64,000 nt of DNA from Hydrogenophaga crocea (GTDB lineage Bacteria; Pseudomonadota; Gammaproteobacteria; Burkholderiales; Burkholderiaceae_C), in assembly GCF_011388215.1 (NCBI RefSeq), contig NZ_CP049989.1:4497132-4561131 (forward strand), in the 5' to 3' direction. Below, in pieces: positions 8,318 to 16,307 of the stretch; positions within the stretch are counted from its first letter, which is position 1, and every line of letters starts with the position of its first letter. The position numbers and the translations under genes are program-made. The notes below the pieces were generated by a model. It did no database searches, had not been told where the DNA came from, and saw only the letters and a program-made list of their open reading frames with translations.

Positions 8318-10408
8318 TCAGCGCGCGCCGGGTCGGCCGTCGTGGGTCGATGGTGCGGCCGGCGCCTGCGGTTCCGTGAACAGGGTCACGGTGAAGACCG
8401 CGCCCTGCGCGCCGTCGCTGCGGTTGGCCGCGGCGATGTGGCCGCCGTAGCGCTCGACCAGGCCCTGGCTGATCCAGAGGCCGAGACCGTTGCCGTCGTT
8501 CTTCGTGGTGAAGAAGGGCCTGAACAGACGTTCGAGCGTGACCGGCGTCAGGCCGCTGCCGCTGTCGATCACCTGCAACTCGGCGCCGTTGCCGGTGTCG
8601 CGTGTGCGCAGGCGCAACACGCCGCCCTCGGGCATGGCCTGGATGGCGTTGATCAGCAGGTTGATGATGACCTGCTGCAGCTCCTGCCGGTTGATGCCCA
8701 CGCGCTGCGTGGCCTGCGCATCGCGTTCGATGGCGATGCGGGTCTTGGCGAGCAGGTGGCCCACCAGCACCAGGCAATCGTCCACCGTGCGGTTGAGGTC
8801 GAGCGTGTCCACGTAGCCCGCGTACTCGGTGGGCCGCGCGTACTGCAGCAGCTGCGTGACGATGATGCGCATGCGCTCGATCTGCTGGTCGATCAGCGCG
8901 AGTTCGCCACGCACGGCCTCGCTCTGCGGGCCCAGCATGTCGCGCATCAGATCGAGGTTGCCCTGCATCACCGCGATCGGGTTGTTGATCTCGTGCGCGA
9001 TGCTGGCCGTGAGCTGGCCGATGGCGGCGAGCTTTTCGCTCTTGACCAGCTGCTGCTGCGCCTGGCGCAGCGAGGCGTTGCTGGCCTGCAGCTCCTGCGT
9101 GCGCTCGGCCACCTTGTGGTCGAGCTCGTTGGCCCAGCGCTGCAGCGCGGCGGTCTTGTCGTCGATGGCGTCGAGCAGCTGATCGAGGTGGCCCGCGAGC
9201 GCGCCGAGTTCGTCGCGCGCGCGCAGCGCGCCCACGCGCGCCTGCCCATCGCCGAGCTCCACGCGCTGCATGGTGAGGTTCATCTGCTGCACCGGCTCGA
9301 AGATGCTGCGCGCCCAGCGCAGCGAGAACCAGGCCGAGGCCGCCATCACCGCACCGAAGATCAGGCCGATGAGCGCGAGCATGGCGTAGCGCATGAAGCG
9401 AAAGGGCGCCTCCGTGAAGCCCACGTAGAGCATGCCGATGCGCTCGCCGCCCGCGTCCAGCAGCGGCTGGTAGGCCGAGACGTACCAGTCGTTGACCACG
9501 AAGGCCAGGTCGAGCCAGGTGCGGCCTTCGCCGAGCACGGTCTCGCGCACCGCCTGCGACACGCGCGTGCCGATCGCGCGCCGGTCCTGGAACAGGCGCA
9601 CGTTGGTGGTGATGCGCACGTCGTCGAGGAACAGCGTGGCCGTGCCCTGGCTGTCGAAGGGCAGCGAGCCTGCGGGGTAGACGATGCGGTTGATGTGGTC
9701 GATGAAGTCGAGGTTCTGGTTGAGCAGCAGGCCGCCGCTGAGCACGCCCAGCGTGCGGCCCTGGCCGTCGAGCACGGGCTGCGTGGCCAGCGCCACCATG
9801 GCGCGGTCTTCGGTGCGGCGCTCGCTGGGCGCGGCGTTGCGCGTGGCCACGAGCGGAATGTCCAGGCGCTGCGCCAGGTGCGGCGCGAGGCTGCGCAGCT
9901 CGGTGTTGGAGAGCACGCGCAGCGCGGCCTTGGCGCGATCGCGCGGCGCGGCGCGCTCGCCCGCGAGGCGACCGAGCAAGGGCGTGCCGGCCGCGGTCGC
10001 GGCGCCGGGCGCCTGGGGCTGGGCGCCGCGCGCGATCACGCGGCCTTCGCGGTCGTAGAGCACCAGGAAGTCGAGGTTGAGCCGCTCGCGCTCGGCGCGC
10101 AGATGCGCATCGAGCAGGGCCGCCGCGCCGCTGCCCTGGTCGCGCAGCGCGTCGGCGAGCGCGCGCGAGTCGGCCACGCCCAGCGTGCCCGATCCCACCT
10201 CGATCAGCACCTGGTCGAAATAGCCCTGGGCCACCGCGAGGTCGCTGCGCACCTTGGTGATGAGCAGGCGGTCGTAGGCCTGGTTGCTCCAGATGGCGAG
10301 CGCGGCCACGAGCAAGGGGAACGCCACCAGCAGCGGCAGCAAGGCCATGGCCAGCAGCTTGTTGCGCACCGAGGTGGCGAGCCACCGGGGCGTGCGCAGC
10401 AGCCTCAA
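8318..10408 (-). CDS. Cache/HAMP sensor histidine kinase partnered with the NtrC-type regulator
   Basis: This membrane histidine kinase is about 696 aa. It has an N-terminal membrane segment (LLAMALLPLLVAFPLLV), a periplasmic Cache-like sensor of about 290 residues, a second membrane segment (YAMLALIGLIFGAVMAA), HAMP, a coiled coil, and a HisKA domain with His about 472 in SIAHEINNP. The HATPase_c boxes are NLLINAIQAM, DSGSGL, FRPFFTTK and GNGLGLWI. The signal is unknown, perhaps a small organic acid given the Cache fold. Its start overlaps the regulator stop: TTG 10408 (TTGA overlap) is preferred, with GTG 10420 as an alternative. Kinase and regulator are coupled translationally. Confidence 0.9.
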   Translation of the reverse strand: MRLLRTPRWLATSVRNKLLAMALLPLLVAFPLLVAALAIWSNQAYDRLLITKVRSDLAVAQGYFDQVLIEVGSGTLGVADSRALADALRDQGSGAAALLDAHLRAERERLNLDFLVLYDREGRVIARGAQPQAPGAATAAGTPLLGRLAGERAAPRDRAKAALRVLSNTELRSLAPHLAQRLDIPLVATRNAAPSERRTEDRAMVALATQPVLDGQGRTLGVLSGGLLLNQNLDFIDHINRIVYPAGSLPFDSQGTATLFLDDVRITTNVRLFQDRRAIGTRVSQAVRETVLGEGRTWLDLAFVVNDWYVSAYQPLLDAGGERIGMLYVGFTEAPFRFMRYAMLALIGLIFGAVMAASAWFSLRWARSIFEPVQQMNLTMQRVELGDGQARVGALRARDELGALAGHLDQLLDAIDDKTAALQRWANELDHKVAERTQELQASNASLRQAQQQLVKSEKLAAIGQLTASIAHEINNPIAVMQGNLDLMRDMLGPQSEAVRGELALIDQQIERMRIIVTQLLQYARPTEYAGYVDTLDLNRTVDDCLVLVGHLLAKTRIAIERDAQATQRVGINRQELQQVIINLLINAIQAMPEGGVLRLRTRDTGNGAELQVIDSGSGLTPVTLERLFRPFFTTKNDGNGLGLWISQGLVERYGGHIAAANRSDGAQGAVFTVTLFTEPQAPAAPSTHDGRPGAR

Positions 10409-11793
10409 GCCTGGCCCCACTCGGCCACGCGGCGCTCGAGCGTGCGGCGCGACACGCCGAGCAGTTGCGCGGCGCGGGTCTTGTCGCCGTGCACCGATTC
10501 GAGCACCGAGAGGATGTGCATCTTCTCGAGCGAGTGCAGGTCGATCGGCCGGCCTTCGGGCAGCGCGGCGGGCGTGCCCGGGTAGAGCGCCGACACGTTG
10601 AGGTTGCCCAGGATCAGCGAGCGTTCGATGAGGTTGCGCAACTCGCGTACGTTGCCGGGCCAGTCGTACTGCGCGAGGAAGTCCATTTCCTGGTCGCTGA
10701 TGCGCAGCGGTTCGGCGCCCAGCGCGGGCGCGAGCTGCGCCATGAAGTGCGCGACCAGCGCGGGGATGTCCTGCTTGTGTTCGCGCAGCGGCGGCAGCGT
10801 GAGCTCGACCACCTGCAGGCGGAAGTAGAGGTCTTTGCGGAAACGGCCCGCGGCCACCTCGGCGCTGAGCGAGCGGTGCGTGGCCGCGACGATGCGCAGG
10901 TTCACCGGCACCAATTGCTCGCTGCCCACGGGGCGGATCTTCAGGTCTTCGATCGCGCGCAGCAGCGTGGCCTGGATCGGCAGGGGCAGCTCGGCGATTT
11001 CGTCGAGAAAGAGCGTGCCGCCGCGCGCGTAGTGGAACAGGCCGTCGCGCGCGCGGGTGGCGCCCGTGAACGCACCGCGCGCGTGGCCGAACAGCTCGCT
11101 CTCGATCAGCTCGGGCGACACGGCCGCGCAGTTCACCGGCACGAAGGGGCCGCTGGCGCGCGCGCTGCGCGCATGCAGCTCGCGCGCCACCAGTTCCTTG
11201 CCGGTGCCCGATTCGCCCTGCAGCAGCACCGTGCTGTCCACCGCGGCCACGCGCTCGAGCGAAGCGCGCAGCGCGCGGATCGCGGGCGACTCGCCCACCA
11301 GCGCGGCGCGGTGGATGGGCGCGCCCGCGATGGCGCGGCGCAGCACGAAGTTCTCGCGCCGCAGCAGGGCGCGCTCGTGGCACTGCTTGATGGCGTTGAG
11401 GATCTGCGGCACGCGAAACGGCTTGAGGATGAAGTCCGACGCGCCCGCGCGCAGCGCCTCGATCGCGGTGTCCAGGTCGGCGAAGGCGGTGATGAGGATG
11501 ACCTCGCCCGTGAAGCCCTGCTCGCGCAGCTCCTTGAGCCATTCCACGCCGCTCTTGCCGGGCAGCGAGATGTCGAGCACCACCAGGTCGACGCGGTGGC
11601 CGCGCAGCCACTCGGCGCCTTCTTCGGCGCTGGTCGCGCTCATCACGAAGTGGCAGCGCGGGGCCAGCGTCTTGACCAGGAAATTGAGCATGCCCTGCTC
11701 GTCGTCCACCACCAGGATGGACCAGTCGGGCCAGCCTTCGAGCTGTCGTTCGGGGGCGGCAGGGGTTGTTGTTGTCGTGTCCACCGGCGGCAT
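10405..11793 (-). CDS. NtrC-family sigma-54-dependent response regulator
   Basis: This 462-aa regulator has three domains. The receiver has acidic pocket VVDDE and phospho-acceptor Asp74 in VVLDISLPG. The AAA+ domain has Walker A GESGTGKE and the sigma-54 contact loop GAFTGA. A C-terminal Fis-type helix-turn-helix reads TRAAQLLGVSRRTLERR. The intact GAFTGA loop means it can activate RpoN promoters. It is divergent from the formate dehydrogenase operon, whose upstream region contains a -24/-12 promoter and TGCGACA sites, so that operon is the most likely target. Start ATG 11793 gives a short Thr-rich leader before the receiver; a longer in-frame extension upstream is unlikely. Confidence 0.92.
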   Translation of the reverse strand: MPPVDTTTTTPAAPERQLEGWPDWSILVVDDEQGMLNFLVKTLAPRCHFVMSATSAEEGAEWLRGHRVDLVVLDISLPGKSGVEWLKELREQGFTGEVILITAFADLDTAIEALRAGASDFILKPFRVPQILNAIKQCHERALLRRENFVLRRAIAGAPIHRAALVGESPAIRALRASLERVAAVDSTVLLQGESGTGKELVARELHARSARASGPFVPVNCAAVSPELIESELFGHARGAFTGATRARDGLFHYARGGTLFLDEIAELPLPIQATLLRAIEDLKIRPVGSEQLVPVNLRIVAATHRSLSAEVAAGRFRKDLYFRLQVVELTLPPLREHKQDIPALVAHFMAQLAPALGAEPLRISDQEMDFLAQYDWPGNVRELRNLIERSLILGNLNVSALYPGTPAALPEGRPIDLHSLEKMHILSVLESVHGDKTRAAQLLGVSRRTLERRVAEWGQA

Positions 11794-11873
11794 TCTAGGA
11801 ACGAGGCCGAGCGAATCACTCAGGCATTGGCGCAAACCCGACGGCCCCGGTGGGCCGCGCGCGCCGCGCACCG

Positions 11874-11913
11874 TGTCGCGCGGTGCGACAAGTTGTCGCA
11901 AGGCGGTGCGACA
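11874..11913. promoter_or_regulatory. Putative enhancer: four TGCGACA half-sites
   Basis: Half-sites alternate in orientation: TGTCGC 11874-11879, TGCGACA 11884-11890, TGTCGCA 11894-11900, TGCGACA 11907-11913. The middle pair forms TGCGACAAGTTGTCGCA, with 7-bp arms. They are spaced about one helical turn apart, roughly 130-170 bp upstream of the predicted RpoN start site, and 80-120 bp upstream of the regulator's own start codon. Assignment to the adjacent regulator is inference. Confidence 0.6.
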
Positions 11914-12016
11914 GACTGACCCACCGGCCCCGTATCGAAGTCCAAAGTTTTGCGGGTAAGCCCGGGCCCGCGGCCCGATTCGGCCCTTGCCTGAGAGCGG
12001 TTCTCAAGCACGCGGC

Positions 12017-12032
12017 TGGCACGCTTCTGGCT
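12017..12032 (+). promoter_or_regulatory. Sigma-54 (-24/-12) promoter of the formate dehydrogenase operon
   Basis: The sequence TGGCACG-CTTC-TGGCT matches the RpoN consensus TGGCACG-N4-TTGCW at 11 of 12 defined positions, with the invariant GG and GC exactly 10 bp apart. Transcription should start near 12043, leaving a leader of about 170 nt before the first gene at 12214. Confidence 0.75.
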
Positions 12033-12213
12033 ATGAAATGCAGAGCAGCGGTGCGGCGTGCGGGAGGCTTTTGTCAAGCGACGCCATGCTGCTCTGCAAC
12101 GAAGGCGCGCGGTGGTGACAAACGGTTGCACCACCCGGGGGCGCGCAGTAGATTCCGGGTATGCAAAGCGCCCACACGTGGTGTGCGGGCCTGCGCGTTT
12201 TCCGGAGACATGC

Positions 12214-12441
12214 ATGAAAAACACCCCCCGCGACGCTCAGCCCCAGAGCCGTCTGAGCCGCCGAACCGTGTTCGCCGGCGCCACCACGGTGGGTGCGCTG
12301 GCCGCTGCAGCCACGGTGCTGCCCCGCGGTGCCGCGCCCGAAGCCACCGCCGCCGCCGAGCCCAAGCCCGCGCCCGAGCGTGGCGGTGGTTACGCGCTGA
12401 GCGACCACATCAAGCATTACTACCAGACCGCCCGTCTCTGA
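12214..12441 (+). CDS. Formate dehydrogenase region TAT-target small protein
   Basis: This 75-aa protein has an N-terminal twin-arginine motif (QSRLSRRTVFAGATTVGAL), a hydrophobic stretch, and a conserved C-terminus ending YALSDHIKHYYQTARL. It matches the small 'formate dehydrogenase region TAT target' family found directly upstream of periplasmic formate dehydrogenase catalytic subunits. Its role is unknown; co-export or assembly of the enzyme is plausible. A good ribosome binding site (CCGGAGAC) precedes ATG 12214. It is the first gene of the operon, 25 nt before the catalytic subunit gene. Confidence 0.85.
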   Translation: MKNTPRDAQPQSRLSRRTVFAGATTVGALAAAATVLPRGAAPEATAAAEPKPAPERGGGYALSDHIKHYYQTARL

Positions 12442-12466
12442 TCGCGCCACGACCGCGGAGCTCCCC

Positions 12467-15427
12467 ATGCTGCTGACCAAAAAGACCCCGACCGCCGGTG
12501 GTGCCGTTTCGCGCGCGCACTCCACCTTCGTGCACAACCTGCAGCGCGGCCTGGCCGCCGCGCTGCCCACCATGGACCGGCGCGCCTTCCTGCGCCGCTC
12601 GGGCCTGGGCCTGGGCGTGGGCCTGGCCGCCACCCAGCTCACGCTGGTGAAGAAGGCCAGGGCCGCCACCGGTGGCTCCATCGACGGCACCGGCAAGATC
12701 GAAGTCAAGCGCACGGTGTGCACCCACTGCTCGGTGGGCTGCGCGTCCGACGCCATCGTCGAGAACGGTGTGTGGGTGCGCCAGGAGCCGGTGTTCGACT
12801 CGCCGATCAACCTGGGCGCGCACTGCGCCAAGGGCGCGGCCCTGCGCGAGCACGGCCACGGCGAGTACCGCCTGCGCTACCCGATGAAGCTCGTGAACGG
12901 CAAGTACCAGCGCATCAGCTGGGACGAGGCCTACGACGCCATCGTGAAGAAGATGAAGGCCCTGCGCGAAGCCAGCGGCCCGGACTCGGTCTACTTCGTG
13001 GGCTCGTCCAAGCACAACAACGAACAGGCCTACCTGCTGCGCAAGTTCGTGAGCTTCTGGGGCACCAACAACTGCGACCACCAGGCGCGCATCTGCCACT
13101 CCACCACGGTGGCCGGCGTGGCGAACACCTGGGGCTACGGTGCGATGACCAACTCGTACAACGACATGCAGAACAGCAAGGTCGCTCTGTACATCGGCTC
13201 GAACGCGGCCGAAGCGCACCCGGTGTCCATGCTGCACATGCTGCACGCCAAGGAAACCGGCTGCAAGATGATCGTGGTCGACCCGCGCTTCACGCGCACC
13301 GCGGCCAAGGCCGACGAATACGTGCGCATCCGCTCGGGCTCGGACATCCCGTTCCTGTTCGGCGTGCTGTACCACATCTTCAAGAACGGCTGGGAAGACA
13401 AGAAGTACATCGCCGACCGCGTGTACGGCATGGAGGCCGTGAAGGCCGACGTGATGGCCAAGTGGACGCCCGAGAAGGTTGAAGAGGCCTGCGGCGTGAA
13501 AGAGGCGCAGGTCTTCAAGGTCGCGAAGATGCTGCACGAGAACAGCCCCGGCACCATCGTGTGGTGCATGGGCCAGACGCAGCACACCATCGGCAACGCC
13601 ATGGTGCGCGCCTCGTGCATCCTGCAGCTCGCGCTCGGCAACGTGGGCAAGAGCGGCGGCGGCACCAACATCTTCCGCGGCCACGACAACGTGCAGGGCG
13701 CGACCGACGTCGGCCCCAACCCCGACTCGCTGCCCGGCTACTACGGCATTGCGGCCGGTTCGTGGAAGCACTTCGCCAACGTCTGGGGCGTGGACTACGA
13801 CTGGATCAAGTCGCAGTACGCCGAAGGCCAGATGGAGAAATCGGGCATCACCGTGTCGCGCTGGATCGACGGCGTGCTCGAGAAGAACGAGCTGATCGAC
13901 CAGGGCCCGAACATCCGCGGCGTGTTCTTCTGGGGCCATGCGCCGAACTCGCAGACGCGCGGCCTGGAAATGAAGAAGGCCATGGACGCGCTCGACCTGC
14001 TGGTCGTGATCGATCCCTATCCCTCGGCCACCGCCTCGATGGCGGCCATGCCCAGCGACAGTGTCAACCCCAACCGCGAGGTCTACCTGCTGCCCGCGGC
14101 CACGCAGTTCGAGACCAGCGGCTCGTGCACCGCGTCCAACCGCTCGCTCCAGTGGCGCGAGAAGGTGATCGATCCGCTGTGGGACAGCCGCAGCGACCAC
14201 ATGATCATGTACGAGTTCGCGCAGAAGCTCGGCTTCGCGGAACAGCTCGTCAAGAACTACAAGATGCAGAAGGTCAAGGGCCGCGACGAGCCCGTGCCCG
14301 AGGACATCCTGCGCGAGATCAACAAGTCGGTCTGGACCATCGGCTACACCGGCCAGAGCCCCGAGCGCCTCAAGGCCCACATGCGCAACATGGGCGCCTT
14401 CGACGTCAAGACGCTCAAGGCCAAGGGCAAGGTGGTCGACAAGGAAACCGGCTACGACATGAGCGGTGACTACTTCGGTCTGCCCTGGCCCTGCTACGGC
14501 ACGCCCGAGATCAAGCACCCGGGTTCGCCCAACCTGTACGACACCTCCAAGCACGTCATGGACGGCGGCGGCAACTTCCGCGCGAACTTCGGCGTCGAGC
14601 GCGAGGGCGTGAGCCTGCTGGCCGAAGACGGCTCGCACTCGCTGGGCGCCGAGATCACCACCGGCTACCCCGAGTTCGACCACGTGCTGCTCAAGAAGCT
14701 CGGCTGGTGGGGCGACCTGAGCGAGGCCGAGCAGAAGGCCGCCGAAGGCAAGAACTGGAAGACCGACCCCACGGGCGCGATCATCCGCGTGGCCATGAAG
14801 CACGGCTGCCACCCCTTCGGCAACGCCAAGGCGCGCGCCGTGGTGTGGAACTTCCCCGACGCGATCCCGCAGCACCGCGAGCCGGTCTACGGCACGCGCC
14901 CCGACCTCATCGCCAAGTACCCGAGCCACGACGACCAGAAGAACCGCTGGCGTCTGCCCATCCTCTACAAGTCGCTGCAGGCGAAGAACGTGGAGGAGAA
15001 GATGCACGAGAAGTACCCGCTCATCATGACCTCGGGCCGCCTGGTCGAGTACGAGGGCGGTGGCGAGGAAACGCGCTCGAACCCCTGGCTGGCCGAGCTG
15101 CAGCAGAACATGTTCGTCGAGATCAACCCCAAGACCGCCACCGAGCGCGGCGTGCGCCAGGGCGAGCAGGTGTGGGTGACCACGCCGACCGGCGCGCGCA
15201 TCAAGGTGATGGCGCTGGTGACCGAGCGCGTGGGTCCCGACACCGTGTGGCTGCCGTTCCACTTCTCGGGCCACTGGCAGGGCGCCGACATGAAGCCCTA
15301 CTACCCCGACGGCGCGTACCCGGTGGTGCGCGGTGAAGCCGTGAACACGGCCACGACCTACGGCTACGACATCGTGACGATGATGCAGGAAACCAAGACC
15401 ACGATCTGCAACGTCGAGAAGGCATAA
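12467..15427 (+). CDS. Formate dehydrogenase catalytic (alpha) subunit, Mo/W-bis-MGD, Cys type
   Basis: This 986-aa periplasmic molybdoenzyme subunit oxidises formate to CO2. A twin-arginine leader lies at residues 37-45 (DRRAFLRRS) after an unusually long N-extension. Cys85, Cys88, Cys92 and Cys120 form the 4Fe-4S site (CTHCSVGC...HC). The catalytic pair is Cys210-His211 in ARICHST, so this is the cysteine form, not selenocysteine. The C-terminal molybdopterin dinucleotide domain has LVEYEGGGEETRSN and WVTTPTGARI. It assembles with the Fe-S and cytochrome b subunits encoded downstream. ATG 12467 is kept because the long pre-TAT extension is seen in related enzymes; ATG at codon 36 is an alternative. 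Confidence 0.95.
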   Translation: MLLTKKTPTAGGAVSRAHSTFVHNLQRGLAAALPTMDRRAFLRRSGLGLGVGLAATQLTLVKKARAATGGSIDGTGKIEVKRTVCTHCSVGCASDAIVENGVWVRQEPVFDSPINLGAHCAKGAALREHGHGEYRLRYPMKLVNGKYQRISWDEAYDAIVKKMKALREASGPDSVYFVGSSKHNNEQAYLLRKFVSFWGTNNCDHQARICHSTTVAGVANTWGYGAMTNSYNDMQNSKVALYIGSNAAEAHPVSMLHMLHAKETGCKMIVVDPRFTRTAAKADEYVRIRSGSDIPFLFGVLYHIFKNGWEDKKYIADRVYGMEAVKADVMAKWTPEKVEEACGVKEAQVFKVAKMLHENSPGTIVWCMGQTQHTIGNAMVRASCILQLALGNVGKSGGGTNIFRGHDNVQGATDVGPNPDSLPGYYGIAAGSWKHFANVWGVDYDWIKSQYAEGQMEKSGITVSRWIDGVLEKNELIDQGPNIRGVFFWGHAPNSQTRGLEMKKAMDALDLLVVIDPYPSATASMAAMPSDSVNPNREVYLLPAATQFETSGSCTASNRSLQWREKVIDPLWDSRSDHMIMYEFAQKLGFAEQLVKNYKMQKVKGRDEPVPEDILREINKSVWTIGYTGQSPERLKAHMRNMGAFDVKTLKAKGKVVDKETGYDMSGDYFGLPWPCYGTPEIKHPGSPNLYDTSKHVMDGGGNFRANFGVEREGVSLLAEDGSHSLGAEITTGYPEFDHVLLKKLGWWGDLSEAEQKAAEGKNWKTDPTGAIIRVAMKHGCHPFGNAKARAVVWNFPDAIPQHREPVYGTRPDLIAKYPSHDDQKNRWRLPILYKSLQAKNVEEKMHEKYPLIMTSGRLVEYEGGGEETRSNPWLAELQQNMFVEINPKTATERGVRQGEQVWVTTPTGARIKVMALVTERVGPDTVWLPFHFSGHWQGADMKPYYPDGAYPVVRGEAVNTATTYGYDIVTMMQETKTTICNVEKA

Positions 15428-15441
15428 GGCAGGAGAACACC

Positions 15442-16044
15442 ATGGCCCGAATGAAATTCATCTGCGACGCCGAGCGTTGCATCGAGTGCAACGGCTGCGT
15501 GACCGCCTGCAAGAACGAACACGAAGTGCCCTGGGGCGTGAACCGCCGCCGCGTGATCACGCTCAACGACGGCGTGCCCGGCGAGAAGTCGATCTCGGTG
15601 GCCTGCATGCACTGCAGCGACGCGCCCTGCATGGCGGTGTGCCCCGTGAACTGCTTCTACCGCACCGAAGAAGGTGTGGTGCTGCACGACAAGGACGTGT
15701 GCATCGGCTGCGGCTACTGCTCCTACGCCTGCCCGTTCGGCGCGCCGCAGTTCCCCTCGCAGGGCACCTTCGGCGTGCGCGGCAAGATGGACAAGTGCAC
15801 CTTCTGCGCCGGCGGCCCCGAGGCCCACGGCAGCCAGAACGAGTTCGTGAAGTACGGCCGCAACCGCCTGGCCGAAGGCAAGCTGCCGGCCTGCGCCGAG
15901 ATGTGCTCGACCAAGGCCCTGCTCGCCGGCGACGGCGACGTGGTGGCCGACATCTTCCGCAACCGGGTCCTCACGCGCGGCAAAGGCGCCGAAGTGTGGG
16001 GTTGGGGCACCGCCTACGGCACCGCACAAGGACAGAAATCGTGA
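15442..16044 (+). CDS. Formate dehydrogenase iron-sulfur (beta) subunit
   Basis: This 200-aa protein carries four ferredoxin-type motifs: CIECNGCVTAC at residues 12-22, CMHCSDAPCMAVCP, CIGCGYCSYACP, and a fourth set split between CTFC and the C-terminal CAEMC. This is the layout of the four-cluster subunit (FDH3B type) that passes electrons from the catalytic subunit to the cytochrome b. It has no signal peptide, so export must be by hitch-hiking with the TAT-bearing alpha subunit. The gene lies 14 nt after alpha, with AGGAG before ATG 15442, and its stop overlaps the next start by 4 nt (GTGA). Confidence 0.95.
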   Translation: MARMKFICDAERCIECNGCVTACKNEHEVPWGVNRRRVITLNDGVPGEKSISVACMHCSDAPCMAVCPVNCFYRTEEGVVLHDKDVCIGCGYCSYACPFGAPQFPSQGTFGVRGKMDKCTFCAGGPEAHGSQNEFVKYGRNRLAEGKLPACAEMCSTKALLAGDGDVVADIFRNRVLTRGKGAEVWGWGTAYGTAQGQKS

Positions 16045-16298
16045 TCAAGCGCCTGACCCTCACCTCCCTCGCGATCGCGGCCGTGCTGGGCCTGGCGGCC
16101 TGCGGTGAAAAGCCGCAGGCGCTCAACGCCAACGGCGTCAAGCAAGACCCCGCGCCCTACACCGGCGTGACGATCAAGAGCCAGTACGTGCAGTCCGGCT
16201 GGACCGCGGGCGACAAGAACAGCTGGGAACAGCAGCTCAAGGCGCGCGCGCAGTACGGCCAGAACGACTACACGCGCGTCGGCGCGCAGCAGAAGTAA
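16041..16298 (+). CDS. Small lipoprotein within the formate dehydrogenase operon
   Basis: This 85-aa protein has a lipoprotein signal peptide (hydrophobic LTSLAIAAVLGL, lipobox LAAC) and a mature part of about 60 residues rich in Gln, Lys and Asn with one WTAGDKNSWEQQLKARAQYGQNDY block. The GTG start at 16041 overlaps the beta-subunit stop. Small proteins at this position recur in related formate dehydrogenase operons, but I know of no tested function. It might anchor or stabilise the periplasmic complex. The next gene starts 9 nt later. Confidence 0.75.
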   Translation: MIKRLTLTSLAIAAVLGLAACGEKPQALNANGVKQDPAPYTGVTIKSQYVQSGWTAGDKNSWEQQLKARAQYGQNDYTRVGAQQK

Positions 16299-16307
16299 AG
16301 GCCCGCC

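Larger units (their letters stand above)
11794..12213. other. 420-bp divergent regulatory region, regulator versus formate dehydrogenase operon
   Basis: No convincing gene is present. The interval holds TGCGACA-type half-sites (11874-11913), a slightly AT-richer patch near 11931-11954 that could aid bending, a -24/-12 promoter (12017-12032), and a leader of about 170 nt before the TAT-signal gene. The layout (enhancer sites about 100 bp ahead of an RpoN promoter) is the classic one for an NtrC-type activator. Confidence 0.7.

Noticed and set aside
8277..10385. Arg/Pro-rich frame overlapping the histidine kinase in another - strand frame
   Set aside because: It is an out-of-frame translation of the kinase gene with no recognisable domain.
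12410..15274. Long antisense frame opposite the formate dehydrogenase catalytic subunit
   Set aside because: Its composition (His, Val, Ala, Arg-rich) mirrors the codon bias of the true gene. It has no motif and no ribosome binding site, and the sense gene is unmistakable.
12467..15427. Selenocysteine form of formate dehydrogenase
   Set aside because: The catalytic position is an ordinary TGC cysteine codon (Cys210), with no in-frame TGA in the gene.
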